Source: Colius striatus (lineage: Eukaryota; Chordata; Aves; Coliiformes; Coliidae). From it: a stretch of 64,000 nt of DNA. Below are positions 1-9,579 of this stretch, piece by piece. The notes under the pieces are model-generated. The model saw nothing but the letters and a program-made list of their open reading frames with translations. It was not told the DNA's origin and made no database searches. Within the stretch, counting starts at the first letter, position 1. Each line of letters opens with the position of its first letter. The translations under genes were made by a program, and so were the position numbers. Location of the stretch: NCBI RefSeq assembly GCF_028858725.1, contig NC_084774.1, positions 1,762,001 through 1,826,000 of the forward strand, read 5' to 3'.

Positions 1-11
1 TTTGTGCTTAC

Positions 12-1737
12 CTGGCCCATGAAGAGGCAAGAGTTGGGATGGAATTGGGTCCTCAGAGCTCAGGGGGATCAGGTAAAAATTCTTGATAGTTCTCTTGGGA
101 GTATTAGTTACAACCCCAAAACAACCATGAGTGATCAAGTAGGCGTAGAGAGACACATAGGCATAAATATCTTCCTCTTCATACACGGGACGGAAACGAA
201 TCAAACACAATTCCTGCAATAGAAAAGCAAAGGGGAACAATTCAGCCTTCAACAGAGCAGCAAATCAAGCAGGAAAGGGCCAACCTCAGGGGTAAAAAGC
301 AGTGGTACAATTATCACTCTCTCGATGTTTCCCAGGCAATAGTCCAGCTGATACCATCTGTCCTTATCAGAAATACAGTGCTCGTCTGACATCAAACTCA
401 ACAGCTGGATGCTCCAAGTGATCCGGAAAGAAACAGAAAAGTCTCAGTTTCGGGCCTCTATTTTTGTACAGAGCATCAACTTTCACTTCTAAAGTGGACT
501 TAGTACTGAATTCTATTTCCTGCATTCAATGATCAGATCTCCTTATTTCTAGATGGAATTTCAGTCTTCAACATTGAATAATTAGTTTGTGTTCAATCGT
601 TACAAATGAATTAGGAGCAAGGAGATTTAAGTGCTCTGCAGGAGAGAGAGATCAAGGGGATCTGCAGCTCAAGAGCAAGAAATAAAGAAGATTTTCAGTG
701 GATACCTGATGAGGTGCAGTTCTGAGGTCAGCAATGTAATCCCAGACTGCCTTCGGTGGGATCGTCCCACCAACCCGAAGCGTCTCTGGTAATTCCTAAA
801 CAAGAAGCATGACATGGCAGGGTGAGAAACACCAAGAGACTCATGAATGTCATCATCCAACTGGTGTCAGTTGAAAATTAGTGACAAGGATGGTATTTTT
901 CATCCATGGACAACCAAAACTTTCTGACAGGTCACATCAGTGACCCATCTCGGTTCAGAACAGAACAAGGCATCGACTTGAAATGCTGCCTTGTTTGGAA
1001 CTTCTTTCCCAAGAAGGAAGCTGACAGGAAGCTGTTCTTCCAGATCCAAACACATCTCAAAACACATTTACAGTCCTGAGCATCCTCCACCAATCTGAGA
1101 GGAATTTTTAGAAGGTGCTTTTTCCCATCCTCCAGCTCCTTTTGCTGTTACTAAAGGGAAGCCATCACCATGAGCACTGCTCTAATAACTATGCAGCGTC
1201 CCCGGCCTTTCTAGCCACAGAACTGCAGAACAGATCCAAAGACAAAGACATGCCAGTGCTGACCTCACTAAGATTATCAAAGCAGCCAGACACAGGATAT
1301 GCTTTACTGAGATACGTGGCCACACTCCGCAGCTTAAATAATCCTCTCCAAACGGCGCTGAGGGAAGAGTCCGAGCCAGAAGTGTCGCTGTCTTGAGGCG
1401 AGAATGACTCTGCAACACTGCCAAGCAAACACAAAGCAGGAAGGCTGCCTGAACTTTCAAGTTGATCCTGACTTTGGGCTGGGGGAAGGGGAGCAGGACG
1501 GGGACACTTGGGACTGTGAAAACGGCCACATGAAAGATTCAGTGGCTTGGCTTTGTCCTAAGTGTACGCACGGGATATTGGGTGACCCATGAACTTCAGG
1601 CTCTGCTGTTGGACTTGCCGCAGGGCTCTGAAACCTGGGCTGCACTTCTGCTTTTGATTCTGACTCTGCCTTTTGGACGGGAGCCGTCATCTTCATCTTC
1701 TTACAGGGTCTGTCCTCTTCAGGTGTTGAAATCGCAT
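12..1737 (-). CDS. SPOC-domain gene, unit 1 copy (3' part, last exon outside window)
   Basis: Minus-strand exons that together encode most of a SPOC domain of the PHF3/DIDO1/SPOCD1 kind. In those proteins it is a peptide-binding fold near the C-terminus; in PHF3 it binds the phosphorylated RNA polymerase II tail. Exon A (1264-1417, left edge GAG|GTCAGC) holds VWRGLFKLRSVATYLSKAYP. Exon B (706-795, exactly 30 codons) holds ELPETLRVGGTIPPKAVWDY. Exon C (12-213) holds ELCLIRFRPVYEEED and FGVV, then FYLIPLSSEDPIPSQLLPLH. B and C have clean AG/GT borders and phase 0 junctions. A Ser/Pro-rich exon with KKMKMTAPVQKAESESKAE ends at an AG at 1738-1740, but its join to exon A is unresolved. The closing exon would lie left of base 1. 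Which family member this is cannot be settled here. Confidence 0.75.
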
Positions 1738-2264
1738 CTAGAAATGTACATCAAAGGCTTTTGATCAGTATTTAACTCTCAAGGTCCTTTTCTTCCTTCC
1801 TCCCAACACTTTGTATAACATCTCTTTCCCTTTGCACAAAGGCAGCCCTGGGGATACCTGTGCACATACTGCCATACGGGGCAAACAGGTGGGTTTGATG
1901 TGGACTGTCAAGGTTGTGCGGAGCAGTGTCACCGTTTGGGCTTTGTCCAGGTTGGGGTGGCTCTTGCTGCTCCTCCAAGTGAAGAAACACAAAACACATT
2001 CCGGTTAATCCTTAACTTCAACCATACAAAACCACTTTGGAAACCAGTAAGTGACTTCAGTTCTTTACCCAAGAAGAAGTTTACAGCACCTCAGAGCTCT
2101 TGAATAACATCTCATTCTACCATGCTCTGAGGTAGGCAGCTCATGTTCAGCTCCCTGACAGGACGAGGTTGCAGTGAGGTGGGAGTCAGTCTCTGCTCCC
2201 AAGTAACCAGAGATGGGACAAGAGGCAACGGGCCTGAAGCTGCACCAGGGGAAGATTAGTCTGG

Positions 2265-2490
2265 GGATGAGGAAATATTGCTTCGCCCACAGGGCTGTTA
2301 GACACTGTCCCAGGCTGCCCAGGGAGCTGCTGATCTCCTGTCCCTGCAGATACTGCAAAGCTGTGGAGCTGAGGAGGGCCATGGGTTAGTGGTGGCCTTG
2401 GCAGTGTTACGTTAGTGGTTGGACTCGATGCTCGTACAAGGACTTTTCCAACTAAAGCAATGCTGTGAGGCTGTGAGTCTGTGATATTTA
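2265..2490 (+). mobile_element. CR1 LINE 3' fragment, unit 1
   Basis: Plus-strand CR1 tail: 'ggctgcccagggag', a GGACTCGATG-type segment and 'ggacttttccaac', ending in a decayed ATTCTGTGA-like tail. It lies in an intron of the SPOC gene and is present in all units, so it predates the amplification. Confidence 0.8.
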
Positions 2491-2614
2491 CAGCTGCCAC
2501 GTGTCCTCGCTTCACAGCTTTTTTCTTCATTTCAGGAGAACTGCTTCCTGACTCCATCCCCTGAAAGAAACAAAACCAGCTTGGTAAAATCATTTATTCT
2601 GTACTTTGCAATGC

Positions 2615-3110
2615 ACCGGCTCTCAGCTTCCAGCAAGTTCCACAGCACACACACCACTGTCCTCACTCTGAAATGCTGAAGAGAAACACGAGGAAGGGTC
2701 AAAACTCAAAATCAAAACTAGTCCCAGCCTGATATGAAATGTTCTGATGTCATCTCACGGTATTGTAACAAACACTTCCCTTGAATTTGAAGCCACTCAC
2801 AGTCCCTTCATACCACCACAGTTGAGTGAATTCCTTCAAAGTACTAAGTTAAATAGACAGCTACAAGTTTTTGGGGCCAGCCTTTAGTCAACTTTTCCCA
2901 AGCTCTAAAGAAATTAACAGTGCAGTTGCATCTTAAGAGTCATTTCAGTCAGACATTCTAAATGTTTCTGTGAAAGCAGCAGACTCCGGAACTTTAACTG
3001 GAAGTGTGATGACTTTTCACATTAAAGCCAGAATAAAAAGGTCTTTTTAAGCCTGTAATAGCAGGTACCTTCAAACCCTGACACGGCAGAACCGTGACAC
3101 ACTTGGTTAT
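2615..3110. other. Unit-1-only 496-bp stretch
   Basis: Flanks 'tttgcaatgc' and 'gactcagtactcccg' are shared by all units, but between them unit 1 has 496 bases of moderately AT-rich sequence, while units 2-4 have an unrelated 135-base stretch (20781-20915 in unit 2). No ORF, repeat family or splice pair is recognisable in it. It may be ancestral sequence replaced in the other copies, or the reverse. Confidence 0.7.
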
Positions 3111-3204
3111 GACTCAGTACTCCCGTTTTTCCCGTTTGGGCCACACTGTTTTTCAGCAGAAGCAGCGTCAATGTGCATCTGATCTGACACGATTCTGCTC
3201 CTGC

Positions 3205-3362
3205 AGAGCTTCATGCGGGTTCAACTTCAATGCAGCTTTGGAAGTCTTGCCACGTGCGCTTCCCTCTGCAACCTGAGCTAGCTGGACCTGCTTTAGCAGG
3301 GGCTTGGAGATGGTCGGTAGACGTCCCTTCCAACCCCTGCCACGCTCTGAGGAGTCTGTGGA
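3205..3362 (+). mobile_element. Second CR1 3' fragment, unit 1
   Basis: Plus-strand CR1 tail with 'ctgctttagcagggg', a 'gatggtcggtagacgtcccttcc' variant of the end motif and a decayed GTCTGTGG tail. A 126-codon minus-strand frame through it is a shadow. Copies at about 21010-21166, 37295-37452 and 54154-54311. Confidence 0.75.
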
Positions 3363-4395
3363 TTTGCTACGGGGTTTGTTCTCAAGGCAGTTATTCCATT
3401 GCACTTGAGATACTCCCGGACATGTCAGTTGAAGCAGCAAACTGGCTGTCTCGCTTGAAAAGAGCTCAAAAGCCGTGACCAACTTCAGCTTATTCCTCAA
3501 ATACAGCACGTGAATTGCACTTCTAGACCTGAGAATTCTTGCTGCCAACTGACAATGATTGTAGTTCCCCTGACAGACAATTCTAGATCTCTTCTAGAAT
3601 TGGGCCACAAAGCTGGAGAAATGCATTTCTTTGTGTTTCCCTCCCCTTTAGATTGCAGGTAAAATAGTGCCGCTTTCCCCAAGCCAGTGACGCACTGGAA
3701 CTCATTTGGGACCTAAACTCCAGCAGCAGTTCAAGCACAGAAGTTCCTGGCGGTCACCAGAACATGATGAAGTTCCACTTCTCTTGTTGAACTCACCGGG
3801 CAGAAGATCGCCTTGAGCGCCCACAGATGATGAACGTGGCACAAGGCAGGTGAGGTTTGATCCCACCGTCCCCGAGGTCGCTCTGCCTCGAAGTGACGGT
3901 CTGCTCCTGGGGACAGCGGTTGGCGCCTCTTGTTGCCATGGCAATAGGACAACAGAGCGGTCTCCTGGTTAGTGATGGCACACAGGGGATGGCCAGCATC
4001 AGCTTCATGCTGAGGAATCCCAGGTCTGCATGAGCTGTAAGGACCGGCACGGCTCTGCTCTGGCTGAGACAGCTCTGGAGAGGCCCAGCAGAGAGAAAGC
4101 TAGCAGTGACTTAGGAAACCTCGTCAGGAAGGAAGGAGCCACCCTTCTTTCCAAGCCCCAGGAAGGAATCCAAAGGCTGAGCATCTGCTCATCATCCTTC
4201 CATCAAATTGGCAATAAACAGTTTCTACTTCCCCAGTAGAACACTTAAAGCTCAGTGTGTCTCTTCCCCCACCTCTGCTGGTCACCCCAACAACCAGAGC
4301 ACCCACCTGTTACTGAAGACCTTGCTGCAGTTGTAAACCTTAATGGACAGCATTTCTCCCACAGCCAGCTTCCTGTAGTGAGGCCAGCCAAAGAG

Positions 4396-4997
4396 CTACA
4401 AACAAACAGAGGGGAGAGAGACAACAGGTCATTCCCAGACACGCTTTCCCATGTTTCCCACGTGGCTCGTTGGTCTCCTCTGCAAGGTGACCAAACCACT
4501 GAGCATCACAAAAAGCTGCTGGGGTGGGCAGTTATTTTCCTGCTGGCCGGGGCAGACCCTGCAGCTCGCAATGGAGGAAGGGATGGGAAGGGAGTGAGAA
4601 CCCCTCCAGCAGCACACAGCTGTAGGTCAGCTGCTAAAGCAGCCACAGCATCATCTGGAAAGAGGAGGATGCAGGTGCCTGCTGCGGTGGCTGAGCTGGT
4701 TGCAGGGTGAGACGGTGCATGAGGAAGGTACCATGGATGAGATCCCCTGAGGCTGCAATTCACCTCACACCCAAAGTGCCCAACTGCCTTGAGGCTGGCA
4801 AGAGGGAAAGGGTCCTCCTGCCCCTGAATCCTTCTCCTTTCTCCATGGAGCACAGAGGCATCCAGGCGGGATGGGAGAGATCCAGGTGCTGAGAATTCCC
4901 TGCTGCTCTGGTACAGCCAAGCTCTGACCGGCCGTGAGGAACATGGGCTGACTCTGCCCTGCGCCCCGGCCCCCTCCCACACCCCACAGCCGCCACG
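4396..4997. other. No recognisable gene
   Basis: About 600 bases between a candidate exon and the (CCCAT)n array, alike in all units. Open frames exist on both strands but show no domain, splice logic or codon pattern that I trust. Confidence 0.5.
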
Positions 4998-5129
4998 TCC
5001 CATCCCATCCCATCCCATCCCATCCCATGCCACCCCACCCCACCCCATCCAATCCCATCCCATGCCACCCCATCCCATCCCATCCCATCCCATCCCATCC
5101 CATCCCATCCCATCCCATCCCATCCCATC
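4998..5129. repeat. (CCCAT)n pentanucleotide array, unit 1
   Basis: CCCAT repeated about 26 times with an interior variant block (CCACCCCACCCC then CCAATCCC). Minus-strand frames through it read as MGWDG repeats and are not genes. Confidence 0.97.
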
Positions 5130-5212
5130 GATGCTGTGGAGGGACCCCCGTGCCCCGCACACCTCACTTTGCCCTCATCCCCCACTTTGCCCTCACCTCC
5201 CCTCTCTGCAGC

Positions 5213-5325
5213 GGGGGTTTCAGTTAGTCTGTTCCCGATAGCTTCTGTCCACAAACTCTTTACCGGGTCTTCACTGCAACCCCCTCCCCCTGTTACTAAG
5301 CCAAAAGCTGCTCCTTGCTAAACCA
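5213..5325. mobile_element. Old LTR-like fragment, unit 1
   Basis: Shares two segments with the right part of the solo LTR at 5666-6595: 'cagttagtctgt' followed by 'cccgatagcttctg', and 'gccaaaagctgctccttgct' ending in AAACCAGAACA. It is an older, decayed relative of the same LTR family, present in all units (about 23111-23225, 39321-39435, 56081-56197). Confidence 0.6.
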
Positions 5326-5660
5326 GAACATGTATTTACATTTCTTCCATTCAGGAACAGAAAAGATCAAAGATTCAAAGCACAGGCAGGGAGGAGAATT
5401 GGTGTGAATGGCACAATCTCAAGGCACTGAGCACCCATAGCTGCAGGGCAGGGCCTGGGTGCTGACAGCTCTCTTCACCCCAGGGATCCAGGTTGCCAGG
5501 ACCAGGCTGCAGTCTACACCTTCTTTATCTCTGGTGGTTTCAGAGGTGGCCATCCCTGCCATTTATAACAGGACACCAGCTGCTTGGGCACTTCAGCCAG
5601 AAGGGTCTGGGAAAGCACTTCCCGGGGAGCCTGTGAAGACAGCAGGGAGAATGAATCAGA
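5326..5660. other. No recognisable gene
   Basis: Shared by all units between the old LTR fragment and the solo-LTR site. An 82-125-codon plus-strand frame crosses it but has no recognisable domain and changes length with the LTR insertion. Confidence 0.5.
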
Positions 5661-5665
5661 AATGC

Positions 5666-6595
5666 TGTCCTGGTTTAGGCCCATCAGGGAACAAAGGCCA
5701 CGATTAGCCTCCAGTACTGAAGAGGCTGAGGATTGCTCGAGGGCAGGGAGAGCTTAATTGCCGCTTAAGGTTCAGGACAAAACAGACCAGGCTACTCGGT
5801 TTGGGGAAGAAAACAGAAAATAATTTAATGCAAAATCAACCAAAACACAACCAAAATGAAACAACCCAGAGTAATACATCAATGGAGAGTCCAACCAGCC
5901 TTTTTAAGAACACCTTCTTGCCACCCCTCCCCTCTTCCCGGGCTCAGAGCCCTGATCCCGGGGTTTTTACCTTGTCCCCCCCCTGAACGGTTCGGGGGGG
6001 CAGGCAGTGGGGGTCTCAGTTAGTCTGTACCCGATAGCTTCTGCCGTTTGTCCCGCCTCAGGACGGGTGAACTCCACACCAGTCCTCCCTGCGAGTCCGT
6101 GGGGTAACTCACACACACACAGCCCTGCACGGGCTGCTCCGATGCCCACTGACTCCAAAGGCTGCAGCTCGTCTCTGCCTCTCGTGTGGGGCTGCTCTGC
6201 GGCGTGCAGGCTCTCCAGCACGGCCTGGGCCATGGCCCCTCCCCACACAGTCCCCCGCCCGTCCGGGCTCACCCACACGGAGCTGTTGGTGGCTCTCAGT
6301 CTTGCCACGAATCTCCATAGGTTTCAGGGGCACAGCTTGTATTCTCGCCACGGCTTGCAGAGGGGTCTCCGGTCTAGTGCTTCTCGTTCCTTCCTCCTTC
6401 TCTGGCTGAAGGGTCCACGTGGTCGCCTCCATCTTGTATCACTCTCACACCTCCTGCCAGCACTTCAAATTCCCGTCCCTAAATAGTGCTGGCAGAGGCG
6501 CCAGATTGGCCCAGCTGGGCCGGAGGTGGGTGTGAACCCAGGAGCTCGCTCCCCCTGTTACCTAGCCAAAAGCTGCTCCTTGCTAAACCAGGACA
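5666..6595 (-). mobile_element. Solo LTR, ERVL-like, unit 1
   Basis: A 930-bp element with inverted ends TGTCCTGGTTTAG / CTAAACCAGGACA and a 5-bp target duplication AATGC (5661-5665 and 6596-6600). TG...CA ends and a 5-bp duplication fit a solo LTR of an ERVL-type retrovirus; the TGTCCTGGTTT start is common in songbird LTRs. A TATTTAG box and an ATTAAA read on the minus strand, hence the orientation. Units 2 and 3 show the undisrupted site with one AATGC. No internal viral region remains. Confidence 0.8.
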
Positions 6596-6875
6596 AATGC
6601 TGCACAGGAAGGAGCCATCGGGCCAGTGACAGCCCAGAGCACAGCCCCTGCCAGCCAGGTCTCACTCCCTGTCAGCCTCAGGGAGCACTGCTGAGGAGAA
6701 CCATTTGTTTCCACCCCTGCACTGCTCCCACCTCAAGCCCAGGCTCACACAGCCTTTCTATATGGCCCTGATGAGGGAGGGAAACTACCCCAAGCACTAG
6801 CAATCCCTCTGTACACACACCACCCTGCTTCTCCTAAACCTGTGGTTATACAGGGACAAACTGAATGGTTCAAAG

Positions 6876-7302
6876 TCACATTATACCCTGGGGCCCCGGC
6901 ATTGTTTCACAGTGACACAACTCAGGTGAACACAGTTCACAATCCCCCATCTTCTTCTTTATGGTATTGATTCGTGGTTTTGTTTCTAATCGAGTCAGTA
7001 CTTGCCGAATTGGTATCAATTTCAGATCTTCTTTTGTTTTTAGTCTCATCAAGGAATGAGTTTTCTCCTTCCCTGGTTCTGAATCAACGGGCCCTGCAGT
7101 TATCTGCATTGCTTGTGTAACCGAGTGCATTAATCTGGTAAAAAACAGGTATTAAACATGGAATTATTAAGAATCCTCCAAATATCCCCAGTACTACTAT
7201 CCCAAGGTTAGGAAGCCAATCACCGTTCATCAGGTTCCCCCCTCGTCCTCCCAGATCGATTCCATTCCAAGTCTGAACTGGAACATGTGCAATTTCCTTC
7301 AT
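6876..7302 (-). mobile_element. Endogenous retrovirus env/3' end remnant, unit 1
   Basis: Minus-strand stretch that resembles the C-terminal part of a retroviral envelope transmembrane subunit: a tryptophan-containing juxtamembrane part, a long hydrophobic segment (GIVVLGIFGGFLIIPCLIPV), then a short tail. It is followed by a purine tract (AAGAAGAAGATGGGGGA) and TGTGAACTG, which may be the polypurine tract and LTR start. It is a broken fossil fragment; its genus is uncertain. Present in all units, so older than the amplification. Confidence 0.6.
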
Positions 7303-7376
7303 TTTGTTACCAGTTGATAGAGAGTGTTTCCTTCATCATCAATTTCTAATCAACACTTACTAAGATTAAATTTTAA

Positions 7377-7600
7377 CTTGGGGGTGGTTTTGGGGGGCTT
7401 TTGGGGTCCCCTTGGGGATTGGGGAGGGGTTTGAGGGGTTTTGGGGTCCCCTTGAGGCATTCGGGGAGTTTTGGGGTCCCCTTGGGGCATTGGGGAGGGG
7501 TTTGAGGGTTTTTGGGGTCCCCTTGAGGCATTCAGGGAGTTTTAGGGTCCCCTTGGGGCATTGAGAGTGAGTTTTGGGGTCCCTTTGGGGCATTGGAGGG
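7377..7600. repeat. G-rich minisatellite, unit 1
   Basis: Tandem repeats built on TTTTGGGGTCCCCTTG, GGCATTGGGGAGGGG and TTTGAGGG, period in the range 45-70 bases. Many GGGG runs on the plus strand, so G-quadruplexes are possible. Minus-strand frames read PKTPQTPP-like repeats and are shadows. This copy is about 150 bp shorter than the others. Confidence 0.9.
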
Positions 7601-7639
7601 ACTTGGGCAGGGGCTTCCCCTAGAGAAGAGGTTTGGGGA

Positions 7640-8269
7640 GGCCCCGTTGTCCCCTTCCCACGCTGCTTTGCTCCACGGGCTGGAGGGGGCAGCGCTGGAT
7701 CGCACCGAGGTGCTGGTGAGGGCTGGGGGCGTGGCCTGAGAGGGGCGTGGCCTGAGAGGGGCGTGGTCTGAGAGCGGGCGTGGTCTGCTCTCTGATTGGT
7801 CACTTTCCCCCACCCCCCGGAGGAGCTGCTGGAGCCCCGCCCCCCGCCGCACTAAGCCCCGCCCCCTCCCCCTCTGTGACGTCACAGGCACAGGCAGCTC
7901 CTCGGCCAATCGCTGCCCTGCTGCTCCCCGCAGGCCGCGTGCTCCTGCAGCACAGGGAGGATGCTCCTGGCCGTGCTCCCGACAGCCTTGTGATGTCACA
8001 GACAGTCACAGGCCCCTGTGGGACACAGCAGCAGCCCAGCTGCAGACTGCCTGGCACACGGCAGACGTCGAGCCCTGGAGGCAGCAGCCGAGCCCTCGAG
8101 TCCTGCCCTCAGCAGCCAGACGTCGGCACGTGCCTGAGGAGCCGCCGAGTCGCAGCAGCAGCGCCTGAAGCCTTTGAGTCCCACCGGTGGCAGCCGGCGA
8201 GTCCTGCCTGCGGTGGCTGAGATCCCGACCCGCCAGCAGCTGAGAGGACAGCAAGTGCCAGCAGCGGCC
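7640..8269 (+). promoter_or_regulatory. CpG-rich promoter of the RING gene, unit 1
   Basis: GC-rich stretch with repeated GGGCGTGG/CCCCGCCCC boxes, an inverted CCAAT (ATTGG near 7795), a full CRE (TGACGTCA, 7877-7884) and a forward CCAAT (7906-7910). No TATA box. Sp1-type, NF-Y and CREB/CREM sites next to one another fit a housekeeping or germline promoter. A second half-CRE (TGATGTCA) lies near 7992. Confidence 0.7.
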
Positions 8270-8830
8270 ATGGAGGTGCCCAGGCAGGAGCAGAGGGACG
8301 GCTGTCCCGTCTGCCTCGGTCCCCTGCAACGGCCCTGTGCCCTGGAGTCGTGCTGGCACGCCTTATGCCAGGCCTGCGCCCAGCGCTGGGCCGCCGCCCA
8401 CTGCCCGCTGTGCCACCAGCCCATCCTGGCCCTCTGCCTCCTGCCTGCAGAGGAGGGCGACGCCGGGGGGGCCCGGCAGCCTCACGGCCGCCTCCGTCCC
8501 GCCGCGGGGCCGGGGCCGCGGCCGCAGGGGCGACGGCGACGGGGGCCCAGAGGGCAGCGGGGCCGGAGAGCCGGGGCTGAGCGTGGGCAGCGCGGCCCCG
8601 CCGGGCTGCAGGACAGGCGCAGGCGGCCCCGCCACGTGCCGTGGCCCCGCCAGGAGCCGCTGTGGCTGCGGCGGCTCCTGGACCACGAGCTGGGCTCCGG
8701 GGATCACAGCAGGGACCGGCAGCTCAGCTTCTTGCTGGCGCGCCGCCGAGATCCCGCCTGGCTGCGGCGGCTCCTGGACTATGTGCTGAGCTCCGAGGAC
8801 TACGCTCAGCTGCGCTGGCTGCGCTCCTGA
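8270..8830 (+). CDS. Intronless C3HC4 RING-finger protein (likely E3 ubiquitin ligase), unit 1
   Basis: 186 residues from an ATG in good Kozak context (gcggccATGG); an upstream in-frame ATG at 8174 would add 32 residues but has weak context. A classical C3HC4 RING is seen: Cys12, Cys15, Cys28, His30, Cys33, Cys36, Cys45, Cys48, which would bind two zinc ions and recruit an E2. Residues about 55-128 are Arg/Pro/Gly-rich and probably disordered. The tail holds two related segments, EPLWLRRLLDHELGSGD and DPAWLRRLLDYVLSSED (about 129-186). Poly(A) signal ATTAAA at 9127-9132; no introns are needed. Unit 1 has Ser27 where the others have Pro. The exact family and substrate are unknown. Confidence 0.82.
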   Translation: MEVPRQEQRDGCPVCLGPLQRPCALESCWHALCQACAQRWAAAHCPLCHQPILALCLLPAEEGDAGGARQPHGRLRPAAGPGPRPQGRRRRGPRGQRGRRAGAERGQRGPAGLQDRRRRPRHVPWPRQEPLWLRRLLDHELGSGDHSRDRQLSFLLARRRDPAWLRRLLDYVLSSEDYAQLRWLRS

Positions 8831-9139
8831 GACACAAACATCTCCCTCTGAATCGGCCCCCGGCGCAGGCTGAGAGGGGCCAGGCCGGGTTCCTTCTGTG
8901 CGCCTTGGCTCATGGCTGCAGCACGCTGAGAGTGGCCACAGGCACTGCGGGAGCCTCTCCTCGGGAGCCCGAGGACACGGCAGCACAGTCCACGCGTGAC
9001 AACTGCGGCCTTTCCATCGGGACTGAGCGTGGGGCTGCAGGCACTGAGCCCTTGCACCTGCCATCGCTCCTTTGCTGCTTTCCTTTGCTGCTCTTGTGAC
9101 GCTTTGTTCTCTCCTCGTGGTGTTTTATTAAACTCTCCT

Positions 9140-9578
9140 TATCTCAACCCACAAAGCTTCATCTTTTCCCCCTGATTCTCCTCCTTGCCCTGCTGAGGTG
9201 GGGCGCAGTGAACAACTGCAGGCTTTGCTTATTGTCAGCTGGCTTTAAATCACAGCAGCCTTTGGAGCCTTTTCAGTGTGGGAGCAATCTCGAGATGTTT
9301 GCAGTGAGTCTGCTCAGCCCAGACTGAAACAGCCCGGCTGCAGCCCAGAAAGATTCAGCCAACGGTGCGCAGTTACGGCAAGAGGAAAGCACCCAGGCTC
9401 TGGCGCCTCGAGGGGAATCAGTGCTGCAAGGAGAGAAGAACAGGGAGAGAGGAACACTGCAGGAAGCAGCTGGGGACCCCGGGCAGTGGGGCAGAAGAGG
9501 GTGTGGGGCACAGACAAGTCCGGAGCTCAGCTGCCCTTTCCATCTCAGCATTCTAGTGGTTCTCCCTCAGAATCTTTT
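9140..9578. other. No recognisable gene (3' flank of RING gene)
   Basis: Shared by all units (about 26227-26668, 42438-42879, 60117-60558). Overlapping frames on both strands, none with a recognised domain. Confidence 0.5.
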
Positions 9579-9579
9579 T

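Larger units (their letters stand above)
2492..4395 (-). other. Conserved candidate exons upstream of the SPOC exons (unassigned)
   Basis: Three minus-strand stretches with splice-like borders are kept in all units. (a) 2492-2560, 23 codons, Lys-rich (SPEMKKKAVKRGHVAA), donor GTAAAT; copies at 20658-20726, 36943-37011, 53802-53870. (b) 3797-3964, 168 bases between an AG and a strong GTGAGT; more than one frame is open. (c) 4307-4395, 89 bases, LFGWPHYRKLAVGEM then IKVYNCSKVFSN, donor GTGGGT; copies at 22111-22199, 38396-38484, 55255-55343. I do not recognise a domain. They may be 5' exons of the SPOC gene, but joining them by phase gave no single consistent frame, so the assignment is open. 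Confidence 0.35.

Noticed and set aside
2065-2382. 105-codon minus-strand frame
   Set aside because: Antisense to a CR1 tail fragment.
3168-3548. 126-codon minus-strand frame kept in all units
   Set aside because: Its core is the reverse complement of a CR1 3' end, so conservation reflects recent duplication.
3797-3964. Possible PHD finger upstream of the SPOC exons
   Set aside because: Cys and His residues are present, but the spacing does not fit a PHD finger in any frame.
4506-5254. Long minus-strand frames rich in MGWDG, and their copies in other units
   Set aside because: They are translations of the (CCCAT)n array; several frames are open at once and length follows repeat number.
6109-6432. 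Minus-strand frame inside the solo LTR (longer in unit 4)
   Set aside because: It lies wholly inside an LTR and has no recognised domain; treated as part of the fossil.
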